Positions 1 through 5,890 of a stretch of DNA of 8,442 nucleotides are shown here, in pieces. The DNA is taken from positions 1 through 8,442 of the forward strand of contig DATKDP010000052.1 in NCBI GenBank assembly GCA_035546335.1, read 5' to 3'. Below the pieces are notes generated by a model. The model made no database searches, was not told the DNA's origin, and saw only the letters and a program-made list of their open reading frames with translations. A program made the position numbers and the translations under genes. Numbering within the stretch: position 1 is the first letter of the stretch; each line of letters opens with the position of its first letter. Source of the DNA: DATKDP01 sp035546335 (lineage in GTDB: Bacteria; Acidobacteriota; Thermoanaerobaculia; Gp7-AA8).

Positions 1-100
1 TTCTGTGCGATGCGGTCGAGAAAGGCCTTGTGGTCATGCGGAGAACTGAGATACTCAACTCCGACCAGGTTCAGTCCCGAAGCAGGCAACCGGCGCCTTT

Positions 101-136
101 CCCGAGCCCGCGCCCGGACCCGAGCCCGCGCCCGGC
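101..136. repeat. 18-bp tandem repeat, two units
   Basis: CCCGAGCCCGCGCCCGGA at 101-118 is followed directly by a copy at 119-136 that differs only in the last base. The unit is extremely GC-rich. If the plus-strand frame were coding it would give a Pro/Arg-rich tail, so it more likely marks non-coding or low-complexity DNA. Confidence 0.8.
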
Positions 137-192
137 CTTTGGCTCTCAAATTTCAAATATTTTTGGCTAGCCCTAGACAGTTGCCGATCGCA

Positions 193-295
193 GATCCTTC
201 GCTCACGCCCACCCAACCGCCTCGCTCAGGATGATGGGGGTTGTCATTACTCTCGGGTTCAGCGCGCATGCTGTGAAAAGGCTCAGGATGACGGG
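193..295. repeat. Short dispersed/inverted repeat with GCTCAGGATGAYGGG
   Basis: GCTCAGGATGATGGG at 224-238 recurs with one mismatch at 281-295. Upstream, ATCCTTCGC at about 194-202 can pair imperfectly (7 of 9 positions) with GCTCAGGAT at 224-232, so the first copy may form a stem. No coding role is apparent. It is probably a degenerate intergenic repeat; the boundaries are approximate. Confidence 0.4.
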
Positions 296-316
296 AGCTA
301 TGAGAAGTGAGGGCTT

Positions 317-386
317 TTGCGCTGCGTTGCGGATTTGCAAGTCCGCTGCTTGTCCCTCGCGCAAATGCTTCGTCCCTACGAGGGGC
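317..386 (-). repeat. Long repeat, copy A (inverted relative to 3935-4006)
   Basis: This block of about 70 bp matches the reverse complement of 3935-4006. The shared parts are TTGCGCTGCGTTGCGG at one end and a perfect stretch from CCCTCGCGCAAATGC to ACGAGGGGC at the other. The middle is diverged and carries a one-base length difference. Its core is partly self-complementary (CCCTCG paired with CGAGGG). The right end runs into the coding region that ends at 376 and supplies that gene's stop codon. Confidence 0.8.
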
Positions 387-690
387 GGGCGGTCGCGCGG
401 ACGCGGCGCGACGCCAGTCGCGGCACGAGGAGGCGCCAGAGCACGAAGCCAGCGAGATAAAAGGCGACGAATGCCGCAATCCCGTAGAGAAGCGCACGCG
501 CGTGATGCTCCGGCAGGACGAGCGCCAGCGCCGCCGTTCCGCCGCACCAGATGATGAGTCCCCGCAGGACCATCGGCCACGCGGTATCGATCGTGAACCA
601 GAGATCGATGATCCGGTGGAGCGCGGCGAGCGCGCGGATCGCGAGGTACACACCGGCGACGAAGAGCGCGGCAGCGATGAGCCAGTTCAC
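376..690 (-). CDS. Small multi-pass membrane protein of unknown function
   Basis: This encodes 104 residues that I cannot assign to a family. It is strongly hydrophobic, with likely membrane spans near residues 2-23, 37-60 and 67-90, then a basic tail (RLASRRVRATARPS). The start is GTG at 690-688. It overlaps the TGA of the upstream phosphotransferase-like gene in the four bases GTGA, and AGGGGG lies 9 bases before it (700-705), so translational coupling is well supported. The overlap makes it the second gene of that operon, and the product may anchor or assist the enzyme, which is inference only. The stop codon and the last codons lie inside a dispersed repeat (317-386), so the original C-terminus may have been altered. 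No catalytic or metal-binding motif is visible. Confidence 0.75.
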   Translation of the reverse strand: MNWLIAAALFVAGVYLAIRALAALHRIIDLWFTIDTAWPMVLRGLIIWCGGTAALALVLPEHHARALLYGIAAFVAFYLAGFVLWRLLVPRLASRRVRATARPS

Positions 691-3350
691 GTTTCCGATC
701 CCCCTTCGAGAAAGTCGAGAATGCGTACGATCCCCCGATCGCCGTCGACCTCGACGCGCATCCCCGTCCTGATGCGTCGCGTGCAGTGCGCGACGTCGAC
801 GACGCAGGGCATGCGGTACTCGCGCGCCACCGTTCCGGCGTGCGAAAGATAGCTTCCCACTTCGACGACGGCCGCACCGGCGGAGAGAAAGAGCGGCGTC
901 CAGCCGGGATCGGTGTAGGGGGCGACGAGGACCTCTCCCGGCTGGAGCGTCGCATCGACCGCTGGATCGAGAATGACGCGCGCGAGGCCGGCGTAGGTTC
1001 CCGGCGATGCGGATTGTCCGGTCAGAATCTCCTTCGGTTCCGGCTCCGCTGTCTGCGCGCGCAGCGCGACCCCGATCGTCCGCGCAGCAGGCGTTTTCGT
1101 CACGCGAAGATGCTCGAGGCGGCGCTCACGGATGCGGTCGTCGATGTCCCGCCACGCGAGCCGCCCGGCCTGAAGCGCCTCGAGCTCGGTGAAGCGCAGA
1201 AAGAAGACGTCGTCGCGGCACTTGAGCTTTCCTTCGCGGAGCAGCTCCGACTCGATTCCGAGGATCTTTTTCCGCACGACGCCCAGCCCCATGATGTGGT
1301 AGGAGCGCGAATTCTCACGCAGCTTGAGAAAATAGCGGACGCGCCCGGACGCGCCGCGGATGAGGCGCCACCGCAACCGGAAACGTCGCTCGAGAGGCAG
1401 CCGCTCGAGCGCGCTGCGGATGACGATCTCCAGCTCGCCGCGGGCGTCGATCGCAGGCGCGGGCTGCGGGTGGATGACTTGCGATCCCCCGCCCTCGCTC
1501 ATGATGACGTTGGCGTGTCGGGATGATGGACCGATTGCGCGCGCACCAGCGCCGAGGTGGTTGCGGATCATCGCGATCACCGGCGCCGGATTCTCTTCCC
1601 ACCGCGGCGAGCGCAGCTCGAATTCCTTCAGCGCACGGTGACCGTGAACGGCGAGAAAGCGATCGAGCGCGGCTGTGAAGTCGCGCGCCGACGAATCGTC
1701 ACGCAGACGTGCGAGCGCTTCCGCCGGGGGCAGTGAGGAAATGATGTCCGCCACGCCGGGCGTCGCGAGCGCAACTGCCGCGAGCGCCTCCACCTCGCGC
1801 CCCATGTCCGCCGACAAAATCCCTTCCGAACCGGAGCAGAGCAGCGAGATCGCCTGCGACGGCAAGGCGATGAGCCAGCGGCGGAGCATCGCATCGAGGA
1901 GCAATCTCCACGGCATCATGCGAATGAAGCTCCCGTTGATCCAGAGAACGAGGTACCCCACCGGCTCGAAGAGATTCGGCAGAAGCCACAGGCGGAGGAA
2001 GGACTCGAGCGGTCCCTTGTCGCCATCCTCTTCCACTCGACGGCAGAGCGATCGGTAGCCGTCCATGAAGTCGTCCGGCATCCCCCGCGTTCGCGCGTGC
2101 AGAACACCGACGGTGAGCGAGCCGAAGACGAAGGCAGCCAGCGCAAGAGGAAGCCTCGCGGGGGAGATACGGAACGCCGGCTTGGCGCGGAGATAGAAGA
2201 GGTCGGCGAGCTCCTCGTCGGAGAGATCGAACGGAATCAGAGGACGGAGGCGATCGAGGTCGAAGTACGGACGCCCGCCGATGATGCAGATCATAGGCGG
2301 CATGCAGGCCGTCAGCAGGTCGGCCGTGAGAGGCGTCAGCGGATCGGTGAAGTTCTCCGCGATCGCCTTGAAGAGGACGAACTTTCCGCGGACCGGCGCG
2401 GCCTGCTTCGTCTGGAGCGTGGTGATCGGACGCGACTGGAGAAGATGAAAGCGTCCGCCGGCGATCGCCCACTCCACGTCCTGCGGCGTGCCGAAGTGCG
2501 CCTCGCATTGCAACGACCACTCCGCCACCGTGGAGATCTCGTCATCCGAAAGTGTTTCCCGGCAGCGCTGCTCTGCCGGCACCTCGGCGAGCCGCTCGTC
2601 GCTCCCTTCGACGAGGCGCGGGAGGATCATGAACTGTTTGTCGGCGATGCGGCGCTCGCGCAGGTGAAGACCCTCTCGTGCGACCACGAAGCGGTCCGGC
2701 GTCACGCGACCGTCGACGATCGCCGCACCCATTCCCCAGCTCGACTCGATCACGATCTCGTCACGAGCGCCGCTGACCGGATTGGCGGTGAAGGCGATTC
2801 CGGAAACATCGGAGCGGACCATCTCCTGGACGACGACCGCCATCGTCACCGCCTCGTGAGCGATTCCTCGCGACGCGCGGTACTCCACCGCCTCCGCACT
2901 CCAGAGCGAGGCCCAGCAGCGCCGGATCATCTCCAGAAGACGATCGCTGTCGACGTAGTAGTACGTTCCATGTTGTCCCGCGAAGCTGGCGCCGGCGAGA
3001 TCCTCCGCCGTAGCGGAGCTTCGGACGGCGCAGGAAACGTCGCGGTCGCCGGCGAGCCTCGCGTGCGCGTCGAGAATCTGATTCGCCAGCGAGGGAGAGA
3101 GCTCGCTACCGATGATGCGTTGCTGTATCGCTGAGGCGCGATTGTGGGCAGGAGCGTCGTCGAGCTTCCGGATCTCCTCTCGAAGATCGAGCGAATCGAG
3201 GACCTCGGCGAAGGCGTGCGTGGTGAGGACGAAGCCGGGCGGCACGGGAAAACCTCGCGAGGCGAGCTCGCCGAGGTTCGCCCCCTTCCCGCCGGCGAAG
3301 GAGGTGTCGCCGGCGCGCAGGTCGTCGAGGCTCACGATGACCGGATGCAT
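687..3350 (-). CDS. Rifampicin phosphotransferase / PEP synthase-like enzyme
   Basis: The product has 887 residues in the three-part order of rifampicin phosphotransferases (RPH), which are of similar length. Residues 1 to about 312 form a PPDK_N-type ATP-grasp: AGGKGANLGEL with K22, CAVRSSATAEDL with R110, QDVEWA with E293, and LLQSRPIT with Q305 and R307. A mostly helical centre (about 330-760) carries ENFTDPLTPLT (332-342), a hydrophobic stretch at 400-417 and HGHR...EFEL...PRW (569-584). Residues 775-880 form a swivelling phosphohistidine domain with SHAGTVAREY, where H837 is the expected phospho-acceptor. Known RPH converts ATP and rifampicin to AMP, Pi and phospho-rifampicin. Many relatives have unknown substrates, and the PEP/pyruvate-binding C-terminal barrel of true PEP synthase is missing. 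The ATG at 3350 is chosen because it directly precedes the conserved N-terminus; upstream in-frame codons to 3491 run through palindromic repeats. The gene is coupled to the small membrane-protein gene. Confidence 0.88.
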   Translation of the reverse strand: MHPVIVSLDDLRAGDTSFAGGKGANLGELASRGFPVPPGFVLTTHAFAEVLDSLDLREEIRKLDDAPAHNRASAIQQRIIGSELSPSLANQILDAHARLAGDRDVSCAVRSSATAEDLAGASFAGQHGTYYYVDSDRLLEMIRRCWASLWSAEAVEYRASRGIAHEAVTMAVVVQEMVRSDVSGIAFTANPVSGARDEIVIESSWGMGAAIVDGRVTPDRFVVAREGLHLRERRIADKQFMILPRLVEGSDERLAEVPAEQRCRETLSDDEISTVAEWSLQCEAHFGTPQDVEWAIAGGRFHLLQSRPITTLQTKQAAPVRGKFVLFKAIAENFTDPLTPLTADLLTACMPPMICIIGGRPYFDLDRLRPLIPFDLSDEELADLFYLRAKPAFRISPARLPLALAAFVFGSLTVGVLHARTRGMPDDFMDGYRSLCRRVEEDGDKGPLESFLRLWLLPNLFEPVGYLVLWINGSFIRMMPWRLLLDAMLRRWLIALPSQAISLLCSGSEGILSADMGREVEALAAVALATPGVADIISSLPPAEALARLRDDSSARDFTAALDRFLAVHGHRALKEFELRSPRWEENPAPVIAMIRNHLGAGARAIGPSSRHANVIMSEGGGSQVIHPQPAPAIDARGELEIVIRSALERLPLERRFRLRWRLIRGASGRVRYFLKLRENSRSYHIMGLGVVRKKILGIESELLREGKLKCRDDVFFLRFTELEALQAGRLAWRDIDDRIRERRLEHLRVTKTPAARTIGVALRAQTAEPEPKEILTGQSASPGTYAGLARVILDPAVDATLQPGEVLVAPYTDPGWTPLFLSAGAAVVEVGSYLSHAGTVAREYRMPCVVDVAHCTRRIRTGMRVEVDGDRGIVRILDFLEGGSET

Positions 3351-3372
3351 GTTCGACTCGCCAGCATTGCAC

Positions 3373-3410
3373 AAGTGGCCGAAGATTCCGATCTTCGGCC
3401 TGGTGACTGA
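3373..3410 (-). repeat. Palindromic repeat unit 1
   Basis: The arms GGCCGAAGAT (3377-3386) and ATCTTCGGCC (3391-3400) are perfectly complementary around a TCCG loop. Read on the minus strand it has the same flanks as units 3 and 4 (GTCACC before, CACTTG after), so it is inverted relative to them. Its stem lies 26 bases upstream of the phosphotransferase-like start codon, so it would fall in the mRNA leader if transcription begins upstream of it. Confidence 0.85.
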
Positions 3411-3439
3411 CGACTCAGTAGGCCATGGGCACGATCGTC

Positions 3440-3466
3440 CAAGTGGCCGAAGATCGGAATCAGAAA
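3440..3466 (-). repeat. Palindromic repeat unit 2, degenerate
   Basis: CAAGTGGCCGAAGATCGGAA keeps the CACTTG flank and one arm of the palindrome. The opposite arm is replaced by unrelated sequence, so it cannot form the full stem. The orientation is the same as unit 1. Confidence 0.7.
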
Positions 3467-3498
3467 TCGAGGCGAGCGAGATTCTTCCCATGGTGCAT

Positions 3499-3546
3499 CG
3501 CCTCGTCCGTCACCGGGCCGAAGATCGGAACCTTCGGCCACTTGCT
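3499..3546 (+). repeat. Palindromic repeat unit 3
   Basis: A 48-bp unit identical to 3567-3614 except at one base (C at 3531). The stem arms are GGCCGAAG (3516-3523) and CTTCGGCC (3532-3539). The single difference creates one mismatch inside the otherwise 10-bp stem. The unit is preceded by CGCCTCGTCCGTCACCG and followed by ACTTGCT. Confidence 0.9.
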
Positions 3547-3566
3547 CCATCGTGTTCATCGTTCAC

Positions 3567-3614
3567 CGCCTCGTCCGTCACCGGGCCGAAGATCGGAATC
3601 TTCGGCCACTTGCT
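3567..3614 (+). repeat. Palindromic repeat unit 4
   Basis: The second copy of the 48-bp unit, starting 68 bases after unit 3. It has perfect 10-bp arms GGCCGAAGAT (3584-3593) and ATCTTCGGCC (3598-3607) with a CGGA loop. The four units form two minus-oriented and two plus-oriented copies, an arrangement like REP/BIME clusters of other bacteria. Confidence 0.9.
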
Positions 3615-3814
3615 GCACTATCTCCCATCTAAGCCGAGGTGGAGCTCGCCGAGCACGCCCTCGGGCTTCGGAGCGGATCCGAGTCGCGATGTGCCGACGG
3701 CCACTGGGTCGCGATCGATGGCGGCGTGAAGTTCAGCAGGGACCGTTCGCGGGGCCGCCTCATGCCGTCGTGCCGCTCGAGTTTCGGCGATCCCGCGAGA
3801 TTCAGACTCTGCAA

Positions 3815-3858
3815 CCTTGCCGTGCCCCTCGTAGGGACGAAGCATTTGCGCGAGGGCC
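3815..3858 (+). repeat. 44-bp direct repeat, copy B
   Basis: The stretch from CCTTGCCGTGCCCCTCG to GCGCGAGGGCC is identical base for base to 3927-3970. Its core also occurs inverted at 352-386. CCCTCG near the left end and CGAGGG near the right end could pair, so it may be a short palindromic mobile repeat. Confidence 0.9.
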
Positions 3859-3865
3859 CGCGCCT

Positions 3866-3921
3866 GAGAGGCGAGAGGCGAGAGGCGAGAGACGAGAGGC
3901 GAGAGACGAGAGGCGAGAGCG
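3866..3921. repeat. 7-bp tandem array, eight units (GAGAGGC/GAGAGAC)
   Basis: Eight consecutive heptamers: three GAGAGGC, then GAGAGAC and GAGAGGC alternating, ending in a diverged GAGAGCG. A purine-rich strand with this periodicity is a candidate variable-number repeat. It fills almost the whole gap between the two 44-bp repeats. Confidence 0.92.
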
Positions 3922-3926
3922 CATCC

Positions 3927-4006
3927 CCTTGCCGTGCCCCTCGTAGGGACGAAGCATTTGCGCGAGGGCCGGAGCAGGGGGCTTGCGACGCCGCAACGCA
4001 GCGCAA
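3927..4006 (+). repeat. 44-bp direct repeat copy C with extension matching copy A
   Basis: Bases 3927-3970 repeat 3815-3858 exactly. Bases 3935-4006 as a whole match the reverse complement of 317-386, including the distal segment CCGCAACGCAGCGCAA (3991-4006). Copy B lacks this distal segment, so C and A represent the longer form of the element. Confidence 0.85.
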
Positions 4007-4077
4007 TCGCTTCGTCCGGGTGCTTGACATGATGTACCCAACCCTGCGCGGCTGGTCTCCTTGCCGAAGGCGAAATA

Positions 4078-4094
4078 CGATTCTGCCAGAATCG
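4078..4094. promoter_or_regulatory. Candidate VapB operator, inverted repeat 1
   Basis: CGATTCTG-C-CAGAATCG is a perfect 8-bp inverted repeat with one central base, 15 bases upstream of the antitoxin start. VapB-family antitoxins bind inverted repeats in their own promoter, alone or with the toxin, so this is the best autoregulation site. Its centre is about 20 bases, two helical turns, from that of the second palindrome. Binding is inferred. Confidence 0.5.
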
Positions 4095-4100
4095 AGTTAC

Positions 4101-4112
4101 CATACCAGTATG
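4101..4112. promoter_or_regulatory. Candidate VapB operator, inverted repeat 2
   Basis: CATAC-CA-GTATG is a perfect 5-bp inverted repeat whose last three bases are the antitoxin ATG. The position would let a bound antitoxin block transcription or initiation. No clear Shine-Dalgarno sequence precedes the ATG. Confidence 0.35.
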
Positions 4113-4334
4113 AGGGCCATCACCGTCAAACTGTCCGAGTCGACCCTGCAGCGCCTCAGAGAGGAAGCCCGCGCGACTGGACGCAGCGTGGCGGCCCTGA
4201 TTCGCGAGCGCGTGGAGGTTGCCTCCGAGGGCGCGACGCAGTCCGTCCATGCGCTGGCTGGGGACCTTGCCGGCAGCGTGAGAGGGGCTCGAAAGCCGGC
4301 AACGAACCAGCGACGGAAGTTCGGTCGCTCGTGA
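4110..4334 (+). CDS. vapB: VapB-type ribbon-helix-helix antitoxin
   Basis: This 74-residue protein starts MRAITVKLSESTLQRL. A short strand (residues 2-8) followed by two helices (about 10-21 and 25-38, the second after ATGRS) is the pattern of a ribbon-helix-helix DNA-binding dimer. The C-terminal half is rich in Gly, Ala, Arg and Lys and probably disordered, as expected for the part that wraps around and neutralises the toxin. The ATG at 4110 is chosen because the fold begins there; the frame stays open upstream but has no family-like sequence. The TGA overlaps the GTG of the toxin gene (GTGA, 4331-4334), which fixes the stoichiometric coupling typical of these modules. Two inverted repeats just upstream are likely autoregulatory sites. 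The family assignment rests on fold pattern and partner rather than strong sequence identity. Confidence 0.8.
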   Translation: MRAITVKLSESTLQRLREEARATGRSVAALIRERVEVASEGATQSVHALAGDLAGSVRGARKPATNQRRKFGRS

Positions 4335-4744
4335 TCACGATTTGCGACACCGGCCCGATCGTCGCGTATCTCAATCGCAACGATCCGTACCACGCCTGGG
4401 CCATCTCGGTCATGAAAGAGGTCCGTCCTCCCATGCTGACCTGTGAGGCAGTACTCACGGAGGCCGCCTATTTCCTGCGCGATGACGGACTCGGCATCGA
4501 TCCGCTGTTTCAGCTCATCGAGCGCGGCGCGCTTCGAGTCGATTTCGATCTAGCGAGCCAGTGGCCGCGGCTGCGAGCCCTCATGAAGCGCTACGAGCGA
4601 ATGGATTTGGCGGACGCTGCGATCGTTGTCATGAGTGAATTGCATGTCCGTTCACGCGTGCTCACCGTCGACCGCAACGATTTCAGCATCTATCGCCGTA
4701 ATGATCGACAGGTGATCGAATTCATAGCACCACCGAGACGGTGA
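4331..4744 (+). CDS. vapC: VapC-type PIN-domain ribonuclease toxin
   Basis: This 137-residue single PIN domain has the usual toxin length. The acidic metal-binding set is complete: D6 (ITICDTGPIVAYL), E44 (LTEAAYFL), D95 in MDLADAAIV (with D92 nearby) and D114 (LTVDRNDF). Such toxins are Mg/Mn-dependent endoribonucleases that cut specific RNAs, often tRNA or rRNA, and are silenced by the cognate antitoxin; the target here is unknown. The start is GTG at 4331, overlapping the antitoxin stop by four bases. ACGGAAG at 4313-4319 can serve as ribosome binding site. With all catalytic residues present and no frameshift it should be functional. A hairpin at 4774-4791 follows the stop codon. Confidence 0.9.
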   Translation: MITICDTGPIVAYLNRNDPYHAWAISVMKEVRPPMLTCEAVLTEAAYFLRDDGLGIDPLFQLIERGALRVDFDLASQWPRLRALMKRYERMDLADAAIVVMSELHVRSRVLTVDRNDFSIYRRNDRQVIEFIAPPRR

Positions 4745-5053
4745 CAGCGGCAGGCGCGCGAATCGCCCACCTCGCAGCCCTGCCGGGCTGCGTTGATGAT
4801 GTTCGGTCGCCTGGCTTACGGTGGTGGCGCTTCGCGCTCACCACCGGTTGGATTCCCTGCGTCGCCTCGGGACGACAAGGCCGTCCGGCCAGGCACATCG
4901 CAGCAATTTCAACGGGCTCGCGATGGTTAGGCCGGGATGCACCCTCGGAGCTCGGATGTAGCGATGATGAGCGCGATTCGACAGCAAATGAGGACGACCT
5001 CGAGAGGCGACGAGAGCTTGCTCTGGTCGCTGCCGAGCGGCTATTCTCGGCCG
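4745..5053. other. Gene-free spacer between toxin and kinase genes
   Basis: About 300 bp with no convincing gene. It contains the hairpin at 4774-4791 and a second near-palindrome at 4819-4846, where CGGTGGTG and CACCACCG enclose a CGC/GCG stem with a small loop. In-frame start codons for the kinase at 4937, 4964 and 4967 lie in its right end. The promoter of the downstream gene string is probably here, but no strong -35/-10 pair was recognised. Confidence 0.5.
4774..4791 (+). terminator. Hairpin downstream of the toxin gene, possible terminator
   Basis: GCAGCCC-TGCC-GGGCTGC is a perfect 7-bp GC-rich stem, 29 bases after the toxin stop. No T-run follows (GTTGATGATGTT), so intrinsic termination is uncertain. 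It could equally be a palindromic repeat or a 3'-end stabiliser. Confidence 0.35.
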
Positions 5054-5890
5054 ATGGGCAAGGAGACTCCTGCGAGCGGCGAGTGGATTCGACTCGTCAC
5101 GGGCGATGTTCATTCGCTCTGCCGGCCCGGGCTCGAAGCTGCGATCGCCGAGACGTACAGCCAACATCGCTGGATCTATGACGCGCTGATCGGTCGGAGC
5201 GATTCGACCGTTTTCCGCGGACGGCATCCCGTCGTCGGCGGAGTGCTCGCAGACCAACGCGTGGTGATCAAACGGATGTATCACGGCGGCGTGTTGGCCC
5301 GCATCGGCGGAGACGCCTTTCTGACTTCCGCCCGCGCGCGGGCGCACGTCGAGCTCGCCGGCTATCTCGCTGCGCACGGTGTAGCAACGCCACCGGTCGT
5401 GTTCGTGTCGTGGCGCCGGATGAACGGTTTCATCCGTTCGGAGATCGGCTTCGAGCGAATCTACGGAGCGATCGACGCCGACGAGCTCTTCTTCGGCGAG
5501 CGTCGTGCACCCGAGGGGTGGGAGGGGCGGGCGGCGGCGATCGGAGCGCTCCTCGCGCGGTTGCATCAGATCCGTTTTCTCCACGCCGATGTGAATCTGA
5601 TGAACTTTCTTTTCGCCGGCGACGGAAAGACGTACGTTCTCGACCTCGACAAGACGACGCTGCGCCGCCGGGCGCTCTCCCCCGGGGAGCGGAACCGAAA
5701 TCTCGAGCGTCTCGAGCGCTCGATCCGCAAGCAGGGACGCAACCATGATCCGGCAGTCGCGGAAGGGATCATCCGCGAGATTCGCTCCGCGTATCGACGA
5801 ACGCTGAATGCATCGAGTGACGCGGCGGGGCTCGAGCTGCTCATGTCGTCGTCTCTGAGCAAGGAGATCGAACGGCTTCCGCCGGTCTGA
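5054..5890 (+). CDS. kdkA: KdkA-like 3-deoxy-D-manno-octulosonic acid (Kdo) kinase
   Basis: The predicted protein has 278 residues; Haemophilus KdkA has about 240. It has a protein-kinase-like fold of the lipopolysaccharide-kinase family: VVIKR with K73, then MYHGGVLARI in the place of the family's RGGL segment, a helix Glu in AHVEL (E100), the catalytic loop HADVNLMN (D179, N184), and the metal-binding DLDK (D197 or D199). KdkA transfers the ATP gamma-phosphate to the 4-position of Kdo on lipid A precursors at the inner face of the cytoplasmic membrane. The start ATG 5054 is preferred because homologous sequence begins soon after (GEWIRL). In-frame ATGs at 4937, 4964, 4967 and 4988 would add up to 39 unconserved-looking residues, and none has a good ribosome binding site. 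The TGA overlaps the ATG of the glycosyltransferase by one base. A related heptose kinase is a possible alternative. Confidence 0.8.
   Translation: MGKETPASGEWIRLVTGDVHSLCRPGLEAAIAETYSQHRWIYDALIGRSDSTVFRGRHPVVGGVLADQRVVIKRMYHGGVLARIGGDAFLTSARARAHVELAGYLAAHGVATPPVVFVSWRRMNGFIRSEIGFERIYGAIDADELFFGERRAPEGWEGRAAAIGALLARLHQIRFLHADVNLMNFLFAGDGKTYVLDLDKTTLRRRALSPGERNRNLERLERSIRKQGRNHDPAVAEGIIREIRSAYRRTLNASSDAAGLELLMSSSLSKEIERLPPV

Larger units (their letters stand above)
1..375. other. Gene-free left flank, repeat-rich
   Basis: No reading frame here is convincing as a full gene. Two short frames are open to the left edge: plus strand ending at a TAG at 168-170, and minus strand from about 89 down to 3. 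Either could be the tip of a gene outside the window, but they overlap and cannot both be real. The rest holds an 18-bp tandem repeat (101-136), an AT-richer patch at about 145-166, two copies of GCTCAGGATGAYGGG (224-238 and 281-295) and a longer repeat (317-386). It looks like intergenic DNA downstream of the minus-strand unit. Confidence 0.5.
3351..4109. other. Divergent gene-free region built of repeats
   Basis: This 759-bp region separates two divergent transcription units and must hold both promoters. From left to right it contains a palindromic repeat cluster (3373-3614), about 200 bp without recognisable features (3615-3814), a 44-bp repeat, a heptamer array, a second 44-bp repeat with extension (to 4006), and the candidate toxin-antitoxin control region. 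Frames crossing 3620-3815 on both strands look like chance openings. I see no RNA gene. Confidence 0.6.

Noticed and set aside
786..1526. Long open frame opposite the phosphotransferase-like gene
   Set aside because: It lies fully inside a gene with strong domain evidence on the other strand. Its Arg/Asp/Glu-rich composition is typical of antisense frames in GC-rich DNA.
2097..3134. 345-codon open frame opposite the ATP-grasp region
   Set aside because: It is antisense to conserved catalytic motifs, its charged low-complexity composition is typical of a shadow frame, and no family is recognisable.
687..3350. True PEP synthase or pyruvate phosphate dikinase
   Set aside because: The phosphohistidine domain is C-terminal and no PEP-binding barrel follows it. 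The length and central motifs match the rifampicin phosphotransferase arrangement instead.
3499..3614. Possible CRISPR: near-identical 48-bp repeats with a 20-bp gap
   Set aside because: There are only two same-orientation copies, the gap is too short for a spacer, the other units are inverted, and no cas genes are visible. A palindromic intergenic repeat fits better.
4024..4029. TTGACA as a -35 box for the antitoxin promoter
   Set aside because: No acceptable -10 hexamer lies 16-18 bases downstream; TACGAT at 4076-4081 is too far away. Left unassigned.
3618..4030. Open frames across the repeat region on both strands
   Set aside because: They translate dispersed repeats and the heptamer array, and no conserved domain or ribosome binding site is seen. 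A gene remnant in 3620-3815 cannot be excluded.
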